This document shows positions 53,154-62,280 of a stretch of DNA of 64,000 nt, piece after piece. Below the pieces are notes generated by a model that did not search any database, was not told where the DNA came from, and worked only from the letters and a program-made list of their open reading frames with translations. A program made the position numbers and the translations under genes. Source of the DNA: Hydrogenophaga crassostreae (GTDB lineage Bacteria; Pseudomonadota; Gammaproteobacteria; Burkholderiales; Burkholderiaceae_C); the NCBI RefSeq assembly GCF_001761385.1, contig NZ_CP017476.1:248001-312000 (forward strand), given 5' to 3'. Position 1 is the first letter of the stretch; every line of letters begins with the position of its first letter.

Positions 53154-54649
53154 GCGCCACCGATTTGCACCAGATGGGGGTGGCCGAGCTGGCCGCTGCC
53201 ATCGCCGACAAAAAGACCTCCGCTGTTGAGGCCGCCCAGCATTTGTTGAGCCGCGCCAAGGTGCATGAGGGGCTGGGCGCCTACCTCGCCTTCAACGAAG
53301 ACGCCACGATGGCGCAGGCCAAGGTGGCAGACGCCCGGGTTGCCGCTGGCGAACGCGGTGCCCTTCTGGGGGTACCCCTGGCGCACAAAGACATCTTTGT
53401 GACCACCGATTTCCCCACCACTGCCGGCTCCAGGATGCTGGAGGGTTACCAGAGCCCGTTTGACGCCACCGTGGTGCAGCGCCTGGCAGCCGCCGGAGCG
53501 GTCACGCTGGGCAAGCTGAATTGCGATGAGTTCGCCATGGGCTCGGGCAACGACAACTCGGCCTACGCGCCGGCGCACAACCCCTGGGACACGGCGCGCG
53601 TGCCCGGGGGCTCTTCGGGCGGCAGCGCTGCCGCCGTGGCTGCGCGCCTGGTGCCTGCGGCAACCGGTACCGACACTGGCGGCTCCATCCGCCAACCCGC
53701 CAGCTTCACCGGTATCACGGGCATCAAGCCCACCTACGGCCGCTGCTCGCGCTACGGCATGGTGGCCTTTGCCTCCAGCCTGGATCAGGCTGGCCCCATG
53801 GCACGCAGCGCCGCCGACTGCGCCGTGTTGCTGAGCGCCATGGCCGGGCCTGACATCGACCGCGATTCCACCAGCCTGGACCATCCTGCTGAGAATTATT
53901 CGTTGGCCCTGGCTCAACCGCGCGTCGGTGCCTCGGCTGCGTTGCCGCTCAAAGGCTTGCGCATCGGACTGCCCAAAGAATTTTTCGGTGAAGGTTGCGC
54001 CCCCGATGTCCTCGCCACGGTGCGTGCCGCGCTGACCGAGTACGAAAAGCTGGGCGCCACGCTGGTGGACATTTCATTGCCACGCACCGAGTTGTCGATC
54101 CCCGTTTACTACGTGATCGCCCCAGCCGAAGCGTCGAGCAACCTGAGCCGTTTCGATGGGGTGAAGTTCGGCCACCGCGCGGAGAAATTCGACGACCTGA
54201 ACGACATGTACAGGAAGTCGCGCAGTGAAGGCTTTGGCCCCGAAGTGCAGCGCCGCATCATGATCGGCACCTATGTGCTGAGCCATGGGTACTACGACGC
54301 GTACTACCTGCAGGCGCAGAAGATCCGCCGTTTGATCGCTCAGGATTTCCAGCAGGCGTTTGCGTCGCAATGCGATGTGATCGCCGGGCCCGTCGCGCCA
54401 ACCGTGGCGTGGAAGATCGGCGAAAAGAGCGCTGATCCGCTGGCCAACTACCTGGCCGACATTTACACGCTGTCCACCTCGTTGGCTGGCCTGCCTGGCA
54501 TGAGCGTGCCGGCCGGATTCGGCGCGGGCAACATGCCCGTGGGACTCCAGCTGGTCGGCAACTACTTCAAGGAAGGCGAGCTGCTGCAAGCGGCACACGC
54601 TTTCCAGCTGGCCACCGATTGGCACACGCGCACACCTGAAGGTTTCTGA
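53150..54649 (+). CDS. gatA: Asp-tRNA(Asn)/Glu-tRNA(Gln) amidotransferase subunit A
   Basis: A 499-residue amidase-signature protein that hydrolyses glutamine to supply ammonia for the transamidation of misacylated tRNA. The Ser-cisSer-Lys triad is seen as the Lys in VPLAHKDIF and the two serines in VPGGSSGGSAAA and GTDTGGSIRQPASF. It lies between gatC (overlap four bases) and gatB (two-base gap), an operon of all three subunits. Confidence 0.97.
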   Translation: MSATDLHQMGVAELAAAIADKKTSAVEAAQHLLSRAKVHEGLGAYLAFNEDATMAQAKVADARVAAGERGALLGVPLAHKDIFVTTDFPTTAGSRMLEGYQSPFDATVVQRLAAAGAVTLGKLNCDEFAMGSGNDNSAYAPAHNPWDTARVPGGSSGGSAAAVAARLVPAATGTDTGGSIRQPASFTGITGIKPTYGRCSRYGMVAFASSLDQAGPMARSAADCAVLLSAMAGPDIDRDSTSLDHPAENYSLALAQPRVGASAALPLKGLRIGLPKEFFGEGCAPDVLATVRAALTEYEKLGATLVDISLPRTELSIPVYYVIAPAEASSNLSRFDGVKFGHRAEKFDDLNDMYRKSRSEGFGPEVQRRIMIGTYVLSHGYYDAYYLQAQKIRRLIAQDFQQAFASQCDVIAGPVAPTVAWKIGEKSADPLANYLADIYTLSTSLAGLPGMSVPAGFGAGNMPVGLQLVGNYFKEGELLQAAHAFQLATDWHTRTPEGF

Positions 54650-54651
54650 AT

Positions 54652-56106
54652 ATGAGTTCCCCCAAGTCGCTGTTGGTGCAGGGCTACGAGGTCGTGATCG
54701 GTTTCGAAACCCACGCCCAGCTTGCCACCCAATCCAAAATTTTCAGCCGCGCGTCGACCGCGTTTGGCGCCGAACCCAATACCCAGGCATGCGCGGTGGA
54801 CATGGCCTTGCCAGGCACTTTGCCGGTGATGAACCGCGAGGCCGTGGCCCATGCGATCCGTCTGGGTCTGGCGCTGGGTTCGCACATCGCTGAAGAGAGC
54901 GTGTTTGCACGCAAAAACTACTTCTATCCCGACCTGCCCAAGGGTTACCAGATCAGCCAGTTCGAGATCCCGGTGGTGCAGGGTGGCGAAGTGTCGTTCC
55001 TGCTCGGCGAGGAGAAGAAGACGGTACGCCTGGTGCGCGCGCACCTGGAAGAAGACGCTGGCAAATCGCTGCACGAAGACTTTATCGGGCAGTCCGGCAT
55101 TGACCTCAACCGCGCTGGCACACCACTGCTGGAAATCGTGACCGAGCCCGACATGCGCTCGACCGCCGAAGCGGTGGCCTATGCCAAGGAGCTGCACAAG
55201 ATCGTGACCTGGATCGGGGTGTGCGATGGCAACATGCAGGAAGGCAGCTTCCGCTGCGATGCCAACGTGTCGGTGCGCAAGCCCGGGGCTCCTTTGGGTA
55301 CACGGCGCGAGATCAAGAACCTGAACTCGTTCAAGTTCATGCAGCAAGCCATGGACTACGAGATCCGGTGGCAGATCGAGCAGATTGAAGACGGTTTCGA
55401 GATCCAGCAAGCCACTGTGCTGTTCGATCCGGACACGGGCGAAACCCGCGCCATGCGCACCAAGGAAGACGCGGCCGATTACCGCTACTTCCCTGATCCG
55501 GACTTGCCGCCGCTGGTGGTCTCGCGCGAATGGGTGGAGCAGGTGCGCACGGAGATGCCCGAGCTGCCACGCCAGATGGCGCAGCGGTTCGTGGACACCT
55601 ATGGCCTGCCCGAGTACGACGCCAGCACGCTCACGCAAAGCCCTGCGATGGCGGCGTATTTTGAAACGGCGGCCAAGGCCAGCGGCCAGGCCAAGATGGC
55701 CAGCAACTGGGTCATGGGGGAAGTCTCACGGCGATTGAATGCCGAGGAAAAGGGTGTTGAGCAAGCGCCTGTGGGGGCCGACCTGTTGGCCGCATTGCTC
55801 AAGCGCATCGCAGATGGAACCGTGTCCAACAATGCCGCCAAACAAGTGATGGAGGCGTTGTGGTCGGGCGATGGCGCTGACGTGGATGCGGTCATCGAGG
55901 CCAAGGGTCTCAAGCAGATGAACGACAGCGGCGCGGTCGTGAAAATCATCGACGATGTGCTGGCGGCCAACGCCGAGATGGTGGAGCAGTTCAAGGCGGG
56001 CAAAGAGAAGGCCTTCAACGCCTTGGTGGGTCTGTGCATGAAGGCCAGCAAAGGCAAGGCGAATCCGCAGCAGGTGAACGATCTGCTGCGTGAAAAGCTG
56101 AATTGA
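54652..56106 (+). CDS. gatB: Asp-tRNA(Asn)/Glu-tRNA(Gln) amidotransferase subunit B
   Basis: A 484-residue subunit that binds the misacylated tRNA, activates it with ATP and receives ammonia from GatA. Family segments are GYEVVIGFETHAQLATQSKIF, YPDLPKGYQISQFEIPV, DFNRAGTPLLEI-like DLNRAGTPLLEIVTEPDM and the C-terminal tail domain (about 330-484) with KQVMEALWSGDGADVDAV. Length is normal. It ends the gatCAB operon. Confidence 0.97.
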   Translation: MSSPKSLLVQGYEVVIGFETHAQLATQSKIFSRASTAFGAEPNTQACAVDMALPGTLPVMNREAVAHAIRLGLALGSHIAEESVFARKNYFYPDLPKGYQISQFEIPVVQGGEVSFLLGEEKKTVRLVRAHLEEDAGKSLHEDFIGQSGIDLNRAGTPLLEIVTEPDMRSTAEAVAYAKELHKIVTWIGVCDGNMQEGSFRCDANVSVRKPGAPLGTRREIKNLNSFKFMQQAMDYEIRWQIEQIEDGFEIQQATVLFDPDTGETRAMRTKEDAADYRYFPDPDLPPLVVSREWVEQVRTEMPELPRQMAQRFVDTYGLPEYDASTLTQSPAMAAYFETAAKASGQAKMASNWVMGEVSRRLNAEEKGVEQAPVGADLLAALLKRIADGTVSNNAAKQVMEALWSGDGADVDAVIEAKGLKQMNDSGAVVKIIDDVLAANAEMVEQFKAGKEKAFNALVGLCMKASKGKANPQQVNDLLREKLN

Positions 56107-56173
56107 CCTGACGGAGCAGGGCAGGGGCCAGCAGGGCTGGCTCCCAGCTGCCCGGGTATGGCACCCGTTTGGG

Positions 56174-56836
56174 TTACTGGGCCCAGAGCTGGCGCAGTTT
56201 GATCAGTTCCTCGTCAAACCGGGTTGTGACGCGCTGTTTTTCCTGCGCCTGTTCGATCAGGAAGCGCTGCTGAATTCTCATTTGTTCCTGGTTGTCTTCA
56301 ATGCGGCGTTTGAGCCATGAAGGCGCCTTGCTCTCGTCGTTTTGATAGAACTCCAGCTCGATGGCGATTTCCTTGCGTTGCTCTTCCAGTGTTTTGCCGC
56401 GCTTGTTCACCGCCTTGATGACATCGTCGATTTGCGACAGCGCATCTTCACGCTCTTTGTTGTGCATGGCCACATCGGGATAGCGCAGAAGCAGCGCCCG
56501 GTCGCGCCGCTTCTCTTCCTGCACGCGTGCCACCTCGGCCTGTTCCCGCCGACGCTTTGCATCGATGACCGCGCGTTCTTCGGCGGTGTAGCTGGGCGGG
56601 ACCACGCGTTTGACAATACCCGCGTTGTTGAGCACGCGTTGCTCCCGATCCAGGCAGGCTGCAATGGGGCGGTCAGAGGTGAGCGTGCGCCCGCGCGAGT
56701 CGACACAGGTGTAGATCCCGCTGGTGTTCTGAGCGCTGGCGCCCGGCGCCAACGTCAGCAGACACATCAGTGCACCGGTGGCGTGCGTGGCTGGGGCAAA
56801 AATGGAGCGGTGAAACGACACGGATAAATTCCTCAT
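56174..56836 (-). CDS. DUF4124 domain-containing exported protein
   Basis: The 220-residue protein begins with a hydrophobic signal sequence (about residues 15-36, ending GASAQ), followed by a short DUF4124 domain (GIYTCVDSRGRTLTSDRPI...CLDRE) and a long charged coiled-coil-like helix (about 90-215, rich in Glu, Arg, Lys and Gln). The DUF4124 domain is common in Burkholderiales envelope proteins of unknown function. Its ATG overlaps the stop of pyrE, so it is translationally coupled to the pyrimidine gene, a link without obvious logic. Confidence 0.8.
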   Translation of the reverse strand: MRNLSVSFHRSIFAPATHATGALMCLLTLAPGASAQNTSGIYTCVDSRGRTLTSDRPIAACLDREQRVLNNAGIVKRVVPPSYTAEERAVIDAKRRREQAEVARVQEEKRRDRALLLRYPDVAMHNKEREDALSQIDDVIKAVNKRGKTLEEQRKEIAIELEFYQNDESKAPSWLKRRIEDNQEQMRIQQRFLIEQAQEKQRVTTRFDEELIKLRQLWAQ

Positions 56837-57549
56837 TCGACGCCGTAGCGTTGGCGGTATGCCATCACCCGGTCTCTGTGGCTGGCGATTTCCCCGCCAG
56901 ACTGCGAGGATAGATACTGCAACAAATCGGAAAGGCCTGCAATTGCGCAAACCTGTAGGCCCAATTGCTGCTGTACAAACTGCACGGCGCTGTGGTCCAC
57001 ATCCCTGACCTGGCCCTGTTCGTCCACCTCGGTGGCTTTTTCCTGCCGATCCAGCGCGATGACCACCGCATGCGGTGTGGCCCCGGCGGCCTTGATCAGT
57101 GCAATGGATTCGCGTGCGGCGGTGCCTGCACTCATCACATCGTCGACGATCAGCACGCGGCCTTTGAGTGGCGCGCCTACCAGGGTGCCACCTTCGCCGT
57201 GGTCTTTGGCTTCCTTGCGGTTGTAGGCGAAGGGCACATTGCGTCCCATGCGGGCGAGTTCGATGGCCACCGCCGCTCCCAGGGGGATGCCTTTGTAGGC
57301 TGGACCAAAGATCATGTCGAACTCGATGCCGCTGGCCACCAGTGCTTGTGCATAGAATTGTGCGAGACGGCCCAGTTTGGCGCCGTCGTCAAACAGCCCG
57401 GCGTTGAAGAAATAGGGCGACAGACGACCGGCTTTGGTTTTGAATTCACCAAAGCGCAAAACGCCCGATTCGATGCAAAACTGCACAAACGCCTGTGCAT
57501 CGGTGGCGTTGTTCGCCGAAGCACCGGGCGTGCCTTGTTTCAAAACCAT
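56833..57549 (-). CDS. pyrE: Orotate phosphoribosyltransferase
   Basis: A 238-residue type I PRTase that makes orotidine 5'-phosphate from orotate and PRPP. The PRPP-binding motif is RVLIVDDVMSAGTAARESI; the N-terminal substrate region includes KTKAGRLSPYFFNAGLF, and the flexible catalytic loop includes YNRKEAKDHGEGG. Start ATG 57549 has AAGGA seven bases upstream. The start codon shares bases with a possible start of the divergent exonuclease gene. Confidence 0.95.
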   Translation of the reverse strand: MVLKQGTPGASANNATDAQAFVQFCIESGVLRFGEFKTKAGRLSPYFFNAGLFDDGAKLGRLAQFYAQALVASGIEFDMIFGPAYKGIPLGAAVAIELARMGRNVPFAYNRKEAKDHGEGGTLVGAPLKGRVLIVDDVMSAGTAARESIALIKAAGATPHAVVIALDRQEKATEVDEQGQVRDVDHSAVQFVQQQLGLQVCAIAGLSDLLQYLSSQSGGEIASHRDRVMAYRQRYGVE

Positions 57550-57559
57550 GGGGAAATCC

Positions 57560-58351
57560 TTGTTCAAACTCACCAGCCTCAACCTCAACGGTATCCGTTC
57601 GGCCACTTCCAAGGGACTGGAAGACTGGCTGGCCAAGCACGAGCCCGATTGTATTTGCGTGCAGGAGGTCAAGGCGCAGGCGCCCGATGTGGCCGGCAAG
57701 TTCGAAGCGCTGGCAGGCCTGAAAGGCCACTTTCACTTCGCCGAGAAAAAAGGCTATTCGGGCGCAGGCATCTATACCGCGCTGGAGCCCAGCGATGTGC
57801 TGGTGGGCTTTGACGGTGGGGAGTTCGACAGCGAAGGCCGTTATGTCGAGCTGCGCTTTGACACACCCAAAACCAAATATTCCATCATCAGCTCGTACTT
57901 TCCCAGCGGCTCTTCAGGCGAGGAACGCCAGGCGGCGAAGTTCCGTTTCCTCAACTTGATGTATCCCCACCTGATGGCGCTCAAAAGCCAGCGGGAGTTC
58001 ATTTTGTGTGGCGACATCAACATCGCCCACCAGAACATCGACCTGAAGAACTGGCGCAGCAACCAGAAAAACAGCGGCTTCACGCCCGAAGAGCGCGCAT
58101 GGATGACCCAGTTCCTGACGGTCGGCGGCATCGTTGATGTGTACCGCCAGCTGCACCCGGAGGCCACCGAGACCGCCTACACCTGGTGGAGCAACCGCGG
58201 CCAGGCCTATGCGAACAACGTGGGGTGGCGTCTGGACTACCACCTGGCCACGCCTGCGCTTGCGGCCGGCGCTCGCCGGGCCTCGGTGTACAAGGATCAG
58301 AAGTTCAGCGATCACGCCCCGCTGACGATCGAATACGATTTCAAGGTCTGA
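57560..58351 (+). CDS. xthA: Exodeoxyribonuclease III
   Basis: A 263-residue Mg2+-dependent exonuclease and AP endonuclease. Family motifs are LTSLNLNGIRSA, CVQEVKAQ, FCGDINIAH-like ILCGDINIAHQNIDLKNW, WWSNRGQAYANNVGWRLDY and SDHAPL at the end. The TTG at 57560 is preferred as start since it gives the usual MFKLTSLNLNG beginning and has GGGGA upstream; ATG 57548 in frame is the alternative, and would overlap the pyrE start. It repairs abasic sites and 3' blocked ends. Confidence 0.93.
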   Translation: MFKLTSLNLNGIRSATSKGLEDWLAKHEPDCICVQEVKAQAPDVAGKFEALAGLKGHFHFAEKKGYSGAGIYTALEPSDVLVGFDGGEFDSEGRYVELRFDTPKTKYSIISSYFPSGSSGEERQAAKFRFLNLMYPHLMALKSQREFILCGDINIAHQNIDLKNWRSNQKNSGFTPEERAWMTQFLTVGGIVDVYRQLHPEATETAYTWWSNRGQAYANNVGWRLDYHLATPALAAGARRASVYKDQKFSDHAPLTIEYDFKV

Positions 58352-58398
58352 GTTTCGATGTCGCGCTGTGTGGCTTCAATCGCATGACTTGAAACCAC

Positions 58399-61029
58399 AT
58401 GGCTCTCCATACCGACCCCTTCCTGCATTCCCGTGGCAGAGCCGTACAGATGGACGGCGAGGAGGCGCGCGTCCACCTCTCCAGCATCCTGATGGGGCCT
58501 CGCCATCCGCAGGGCCGTTCGGCGAAGGTGATGGTGTGGGTGGGGTTGTGCTGGGCCTTGTTCCAGCTGTGGATGGCATCCCCGTTGTCAGAGATGTTCG
58601 AGGTGCTGGCGCTCAATCAGGCGCGCACCCGTTCGTTGCATCTGGCGTTCGCGGTGTTGCTGGCGTTTCTGGCCTTTCCGGCAACGCGCCGCTCGCCGGT
58701 TGATCGCCTGCCCCTGGGCGACCGCTTGCTGGCCGTTTTGGCGGCGCTCAGTGCGGGCTACCTGTGGTTGTTCTACGCATCGGTGACGGCGCACACCGGC
58801 AATCCGAGGGACTTCGAAATCGTGGCCGCGGTGGTGGGTGTGACCTTGTTGCTGGAGGCCACGCGCCGGGTCCTGGGTTTGCCCATGGTGGTGCTGGCGC
58901 TGGTGCTGCTGGGCTACATCCTTTTTGGCGAATACATGCCCGAAATGATTGCCCACCAGAGCGCGTCGGTGGGCAAGACCATGAACCATTTGTGGCTCAC
59001 CACCGAGGGGGTGTTTGGGGTGGCATTGGGCGTGTCGGCGGGGCTCATCTTCTTGTTTGTGTTGTTCGGCGCTTTGCTGGAAACGGCCGGCGCGGGCAGC
59101 TATTTCATCCGCAGTGCGGTGGCCTTGCTGGGCCACATGCGCGGCGGACCGGCCAAGGCGGCGGTGGTGGCGTCGGCCGCGACCGGCATGATTTCCGGTT
59201 CTTCGATCACCAACGTGGTGACCACCGGGCCGTTGACGATTCCCCTGATCAAGCGCGTGGGCTACCCCGCCGAGAAGGCCGCGGCCATCGAGGTGGCCGC
59301 GTCGGTGAACGGGCAGGTGATGCCGCCGGTGATGGGCGCGGCGGCGTTCCTGATGGTGGAGTACGTCGGCGTGGCCTACATCGATGTGCTGAAACACGCG
59401 CTGATCTCCGCCATGGTGTCTTACCTGGGCTTGCTTTACATCGTGCACCTGGAAGCGGTGAAGGGCGATTTGCGGGGCTTGCCCAAGCGCGCTTCGCCCG
59501 TGTGGCAGCGGTCGCTGGGGAATTTTTCGATCGGCTTCATGGGCATTGCCTTTGTGCTGGCTGTGGTGTCTTTTGGCGGCGCATTGGTGCATGCGCTGCT
59601 GCCGGACCTGTCGTTCGTGGTGATGGCGGTGGTGCTGCTGCTTGCCTATGCCTTGTTGCTTCGCATGAGCGCTTCGCATGTGACCGCGATCAATGCGGCC
59701 GATGTCCCGATCACCCGGCTTCCCGAGGTTGGGCCCACCTTGCGCTCGGGCATGCACTACCTGTTGCCCGTGGGCGCCCTGGTGTGGAACCTGGTGGTGG
59801 AAAAAATGCAGCCCACACGCGCCGCATTCTGGGCCACGGCGTTTCTCGGCCTGATCGTGCTGACCCAGCGGCCCTTGCTGGCCTGGTACCGCGGGGAGGG
59901 CTTCAGCAGCGCGGCGGCCTGGCGCGGGTTGCAGGACTTGATCGAGGGCCTGGCTTCAGGGGCGCGCAACATGGTCACGGTGGCCATCGCCACCGCCACC
60001 GCCGGCATTCTGGTGGGCACGCTCACGCTCACCGGCGTGGGACTGGCCATGACCGATCTGGTGACGGCGCTGTCGGGCGGCAACATCATCGTGATGCTGG
60101 GTTTGGTGGCGATGATCTGCCTGGTGCTGGGCACAGGCTTGCCGACCACCGCGAGCTACATCGTGGTGTCCACGTTGATGGCGCCGGTGATCGTGTCCAT
60201 TGGTGCGCAAAACGGCTTGCTGGTGCCGTTGATCGCCGCCCATTTGTTTGTTTTTTACTTCGGGCTGATGGCCGACATCACGCCGCCGGTGGGCCTGGCC
60301 TCCTATGCCGCCGCGAGCATCGCCGTGGCCGATCCCATCCGCACCGGGGTGGTGGCTTTTCGGTACTCCATGCGCATGGCTTTGTTGCCGTTCATGTTCG
60401 TGCTCAACCCCCAGTTGCTGCTGATTGACGTGCATGGCGTCGCTCACACCATGCTCACTGTGGCGAGTGCCGCCTTGGCCGGCTTCGCGTTCATCTCGGT
60501 CAACCAAGCCTGGCTTCTGGTGCGCAGCACCATCCTGGAGCGGCTTGTGATGCTGGTGGCTGTGTTCATGCTGTTCCACCCCGGCATGTTCCTGGACCCG
60601 CTGCTCGACCCCTACCAGAAATTGCAGGGCGCAGCCGCTGAAAAGGCGCTGGTTGAAGCCCCCAATGGCGCCCAGATGCGGGTGTTCTTCAGTGGCATGA
60701 CCCTGGAAGGCAAGGCGGTGGAGCGGGGTGTTTTGCTGGCGCTGGGCGCCAGGGCCAGCAGCGCCGAACTGCGCCTGTTGCACAGTGGAATCGATGCCGA
60801 GCGGTCCGAGGCCGGTTTTCTGGTCAACAGCGTCACCTTCGGTGGCCACGCATCCAAAGTCGGTATCGAGCAAGGGTTTCGTATCGATGCGGTCGAGATA
60901 GCCAGTGCGCGGCTGTCCAAAGAATGGATGTTCCTGCCGGCGCTTGCTTTGATTGGCTGGGTGGTGTGGCGCCAATGGCGCCGCAAGAAAGCCGGTGCCG
61001 CTGCAATGGCACCGCACGCCGCGATCTAG
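58399..61029 (+). CDS. Fused TRAP transporter permease (DctQ-DctM) with C-terminal DUF3394
   Basis: An 876-residue polytopic membrane protein combining the small (4 TM) and large (12 TM) TRAP permease parts, as in the TAXI-type TRAP systems. Visible family segments: GAGSYFIRSAVALLGHMRGGPAKAAVVAS-like (about residues 230-260), VNGQVMPPVMGAAAFLMVEYVG and LPTTASYIVVSTLMAPVI, and GLMADITPPVGLASYAAA. After the last large-subunit helix, a C-terminal DUF3394-like region (about 690-870) with two more hydrophobic segments follows. A periplasmic TAXI binding protein, normally encoded next to it, is missing in the window on both sides. Confidence 0.87.
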   Translation: MALHTDPFLHSRGRAVQMDGEEARVHLSSILMGPRHPQGRSAKVMVWVGLCWALFQLWMASPLSEMFEVLALNQARTRSLHLAFAVLLAFLAFPATRRSPVDRLPLGDRLLAVLAALSAGYLWLFYASVTAHTGNPRDFEIVAAVVGVTLLLEATRRVLGLPMVVLALVLLGYILFGEYMPEMIAHQSASVGKTMNHLWLTTEGVFGVALGVSAGLIFLFVLFGALLETAGAGSYFIRSAVALLGHMRGGPAKAAVVASAATGMISGSSITNVVTTGPLTIPLIKRVGYPAEKAAAIEVAASVNGQVMPPVMGAAAFLMVEYVGVAYIDVLKHALISAMVSYLGLLYIVHLEAVKGDLRGLPKRASPVWQRSLGNFSIGFMGIAFVLAVVSFGGALVHALLPDLSFVVMAVVLLLAYALLLRMSASHVTAINAADVPITRLPEVGPTLRSGMHYLLPVGALVWNLVVEKMQPTRAAFWATAFLGLIVLTQRPLLAWYRGEGFSSAAAWRGLQDLIEGLASGARNMVTVAIATATAGILVGTLTLTGVGLAMTDLVTALSGGNIIVMLGLVAMICLVLGTGLPTTASYIVVSTLMAPVIVSIGAQNGLLVPLIAAHLFVFYFGLMADITPPVGLASYAAASIAVADPIRTGVVAFRYSMRMALLPFMFVLNPQLLLIDVHGVAHTMLTVASAALAGFAFISVNQAWLLVRSTILERLVMLVAVFMLFHPGMFLDPLLDPYQKLQGAAAEKALVEAPNGAQMRVFFSGMTLEGKAVERGVLLALGARASSAELRLLHSGIDAERSEAGFLVNSVTFGGHASKVGIEQGFRIDAVEIASARLSKEWMFLPALALIGWVVWRQWRRKKAGAAAMAPHAAI

Positions 61030-61095
61030 TTGCGCCGCGATTGGGCGGCCGGGATGGTCCTGTGGCGCACCGCGTCTTTGGCCGGGTCGGTCAAG

Positions 61096-62034
61096 TCAGG
61101 CCGATGGGGGTTGGGTCTGGGTGCTGGTCACGCTTTTCGCTGCCGCCTGCCATTCGACCGCGGCGGTCTGCACTTCGGCCAGCGAGACCATCAAACGAAC
61201 GCCCGATTGCTGGGCGAGGCGGCCGACGCCCGCCCCACCTGCCCACAGCACCACGCCTTCGGGGAGCAACCCATGCAATTGCTGCAGCAAAGGTGGAATC
61301 TGGCGCGCCGGGAAGGCCGCTGAAAACGACAGCGCCACCACGTCGGCGCGGTGCGCGCGCGCCGCATCAACGATGGACATCAGGGGCATTTGAGTGCCCA
61401 GTGGTATGCAGTGCGCGCCTTCGAGCGACAAAGCACTTTCGACCATGAGAAGGCCCAGCCCGTGTGGCTCATCCGGCAGGGTGGTCAGCATCACGCGGGG
61501 TGCCTGGCCGCCCGGCACCCCGGAAATCGCCTTTCTCAGCAGGCGGTTGCTGAGCTCGGTAAACAGGTGTTCTTCGTAGACCTCGATGCTTCCGTCTTCC
61601 CAGGCCTGTCCGATCATGCTGGTCAGTGGCGCCATGGTGTCCTGGACAAAGCGCTGCAGGCCTTCTTTTGCCAGGCGCTGTTGCAACGCCTGGTCAAAGC
61701 CGGTTGCATCGTGGTTTTTGATCAATGAGATCACTGCGTCCAGCGCCCCGGTGTTGCCCTGCGTGCTTTCTTCGGTGGCGTTCGGCCTGACCTTGACCAA
61801 CGCCGCCAGTTCCGCTTCAGGCAAGGCCATCAAGCGCCCGGGGCGGTGGCCCTGGTCCATCAGCCGTTTCAAGAGCCTCAGGCGTTCGACCTGTTCAAAG
61901 GGATACAGGCGCTCGCCATGGGCATCACGCTCGGGTGAGGGAAAGCCGTAGCGGCGCTCCCAAACGCGCAGGACGTCCTTGGACAACCCCACGTCGCGCT
62001 CGACGGTTGCAATATTAAAAAGGGGTTTTGACAT
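61096..62034 (-). CDS. MerR family regulator with B12-binding domain (CarH/LitR-type photoreceptor)
   Basis: The 312-residue protein has an N-terminal MerR DNA-binding domain (1-75; LFNIATVERDVGLSKDVLRVWERRYGF), a four-helix B12-binding cap with the CarH-type W-x9-E-H motif (Trp145, Glu155-His156) and a cobalamin-binding Rossmann domain with E-x-H-x-x-G (Glu189-Gly194; His191 would be the axial ligand). CarH and LitR use adenosyl- or other cobalamin as a light sensor and repress in the dark. Start ATG 62034 is followed upstream by a palindromic operator. The divergent FAD and DUF1365 genes are probable targets. Confidence 0.88.
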   Translation of the reverse strand: MSKPLFNIATVERDVGLSKDVLRVWERRYGFPSPERDAHGERLYPFEQVERLRLLKRLMDQGHRPGRLMALPEAELAALVKVRPNATEESTQGNTGALDAVISLIKNHDATGFDQALQQRLAKEGLQRFVQDTMAPLTSMIGQAWEDGSIEVYEEHLFTELSNRLLRKAISGVPGGQAPRVMLTTLPDEPHGLGLLMVESALSLEGAHCIPLGTQMPLMSIVDAARAHRADVVALSFSAAFPARQIPPLLQQLHGLLPEGVVLWAGGAGVGRLAQQSGVRLMVSLAEVQTAAVEWQAAAKSVTSTQTQPPSA

Positions 62035-62035
62035 G

Positions 62036-62050
62036 TTTGTCCTAGACAAA
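62036..62050. promoter_or_regulatory. MerR/CarH-type operator 1
   Basis: TTTGTCC-T-AGACAAA is a near-perfect palindrome immediately upstream of the regulator's ATG. It is the same 7-1-7 half-site pattern as the site at 62098. It could serve autoregulation and lies just upstream of the -35 box of the divergent promoter. Confidence 0.65.
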
Positions 62051-62053
62051 TAG

Positions 62054-62082
62054 TTGACAAAAGGTTGGATGGTGGCTATCTT
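62054..62082 (+). promoter_or_regulatory. Candidate sigma-70 promoter for the FAD/DUF1365 operon
   Basis: TTGACA (62054-62059) and TATCTT (62077-62082) are separated by 17 bases, ideal spacing. Operator 1 lies just upstream and operator 2 just downstream, so repressor binding at both would enclose the promoter. Confidence 0.65.
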
Positions 62083-62097
62083 ACGTCTAAATATCAA

Positions 62098-62112
62098 TTT
62101 GTCCAGGACAAA
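62098..62112. promoter_or_regulatory. MerR/CarH-type operator 2
   Basis: TTTGTCC-A-GGACAAA is a perfect 7-1-7 palindrome, 62 bases centre-to-centre from operator 1 and about 16 bases downstream of the -10 box of the plus-strand promoter. That position is suited to repression in the dark. Confidence 0.7.
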
Positions 62113-62280
62113 GTAAGCATGCTCAACCACTCCGCCATCTGTTCAGGCAAGCCGTTCGCCACTGTTGCCCGTGACCTTGGGGCGGCTGTGAATCCGTTGG
62201 CGTCAAAGCAGCGTACCCAGTTCAACGCCAGCCCCGATGGCTGCGATTCGCGCCGCAAGGCCTTTTGAAGGAAAACCCAT

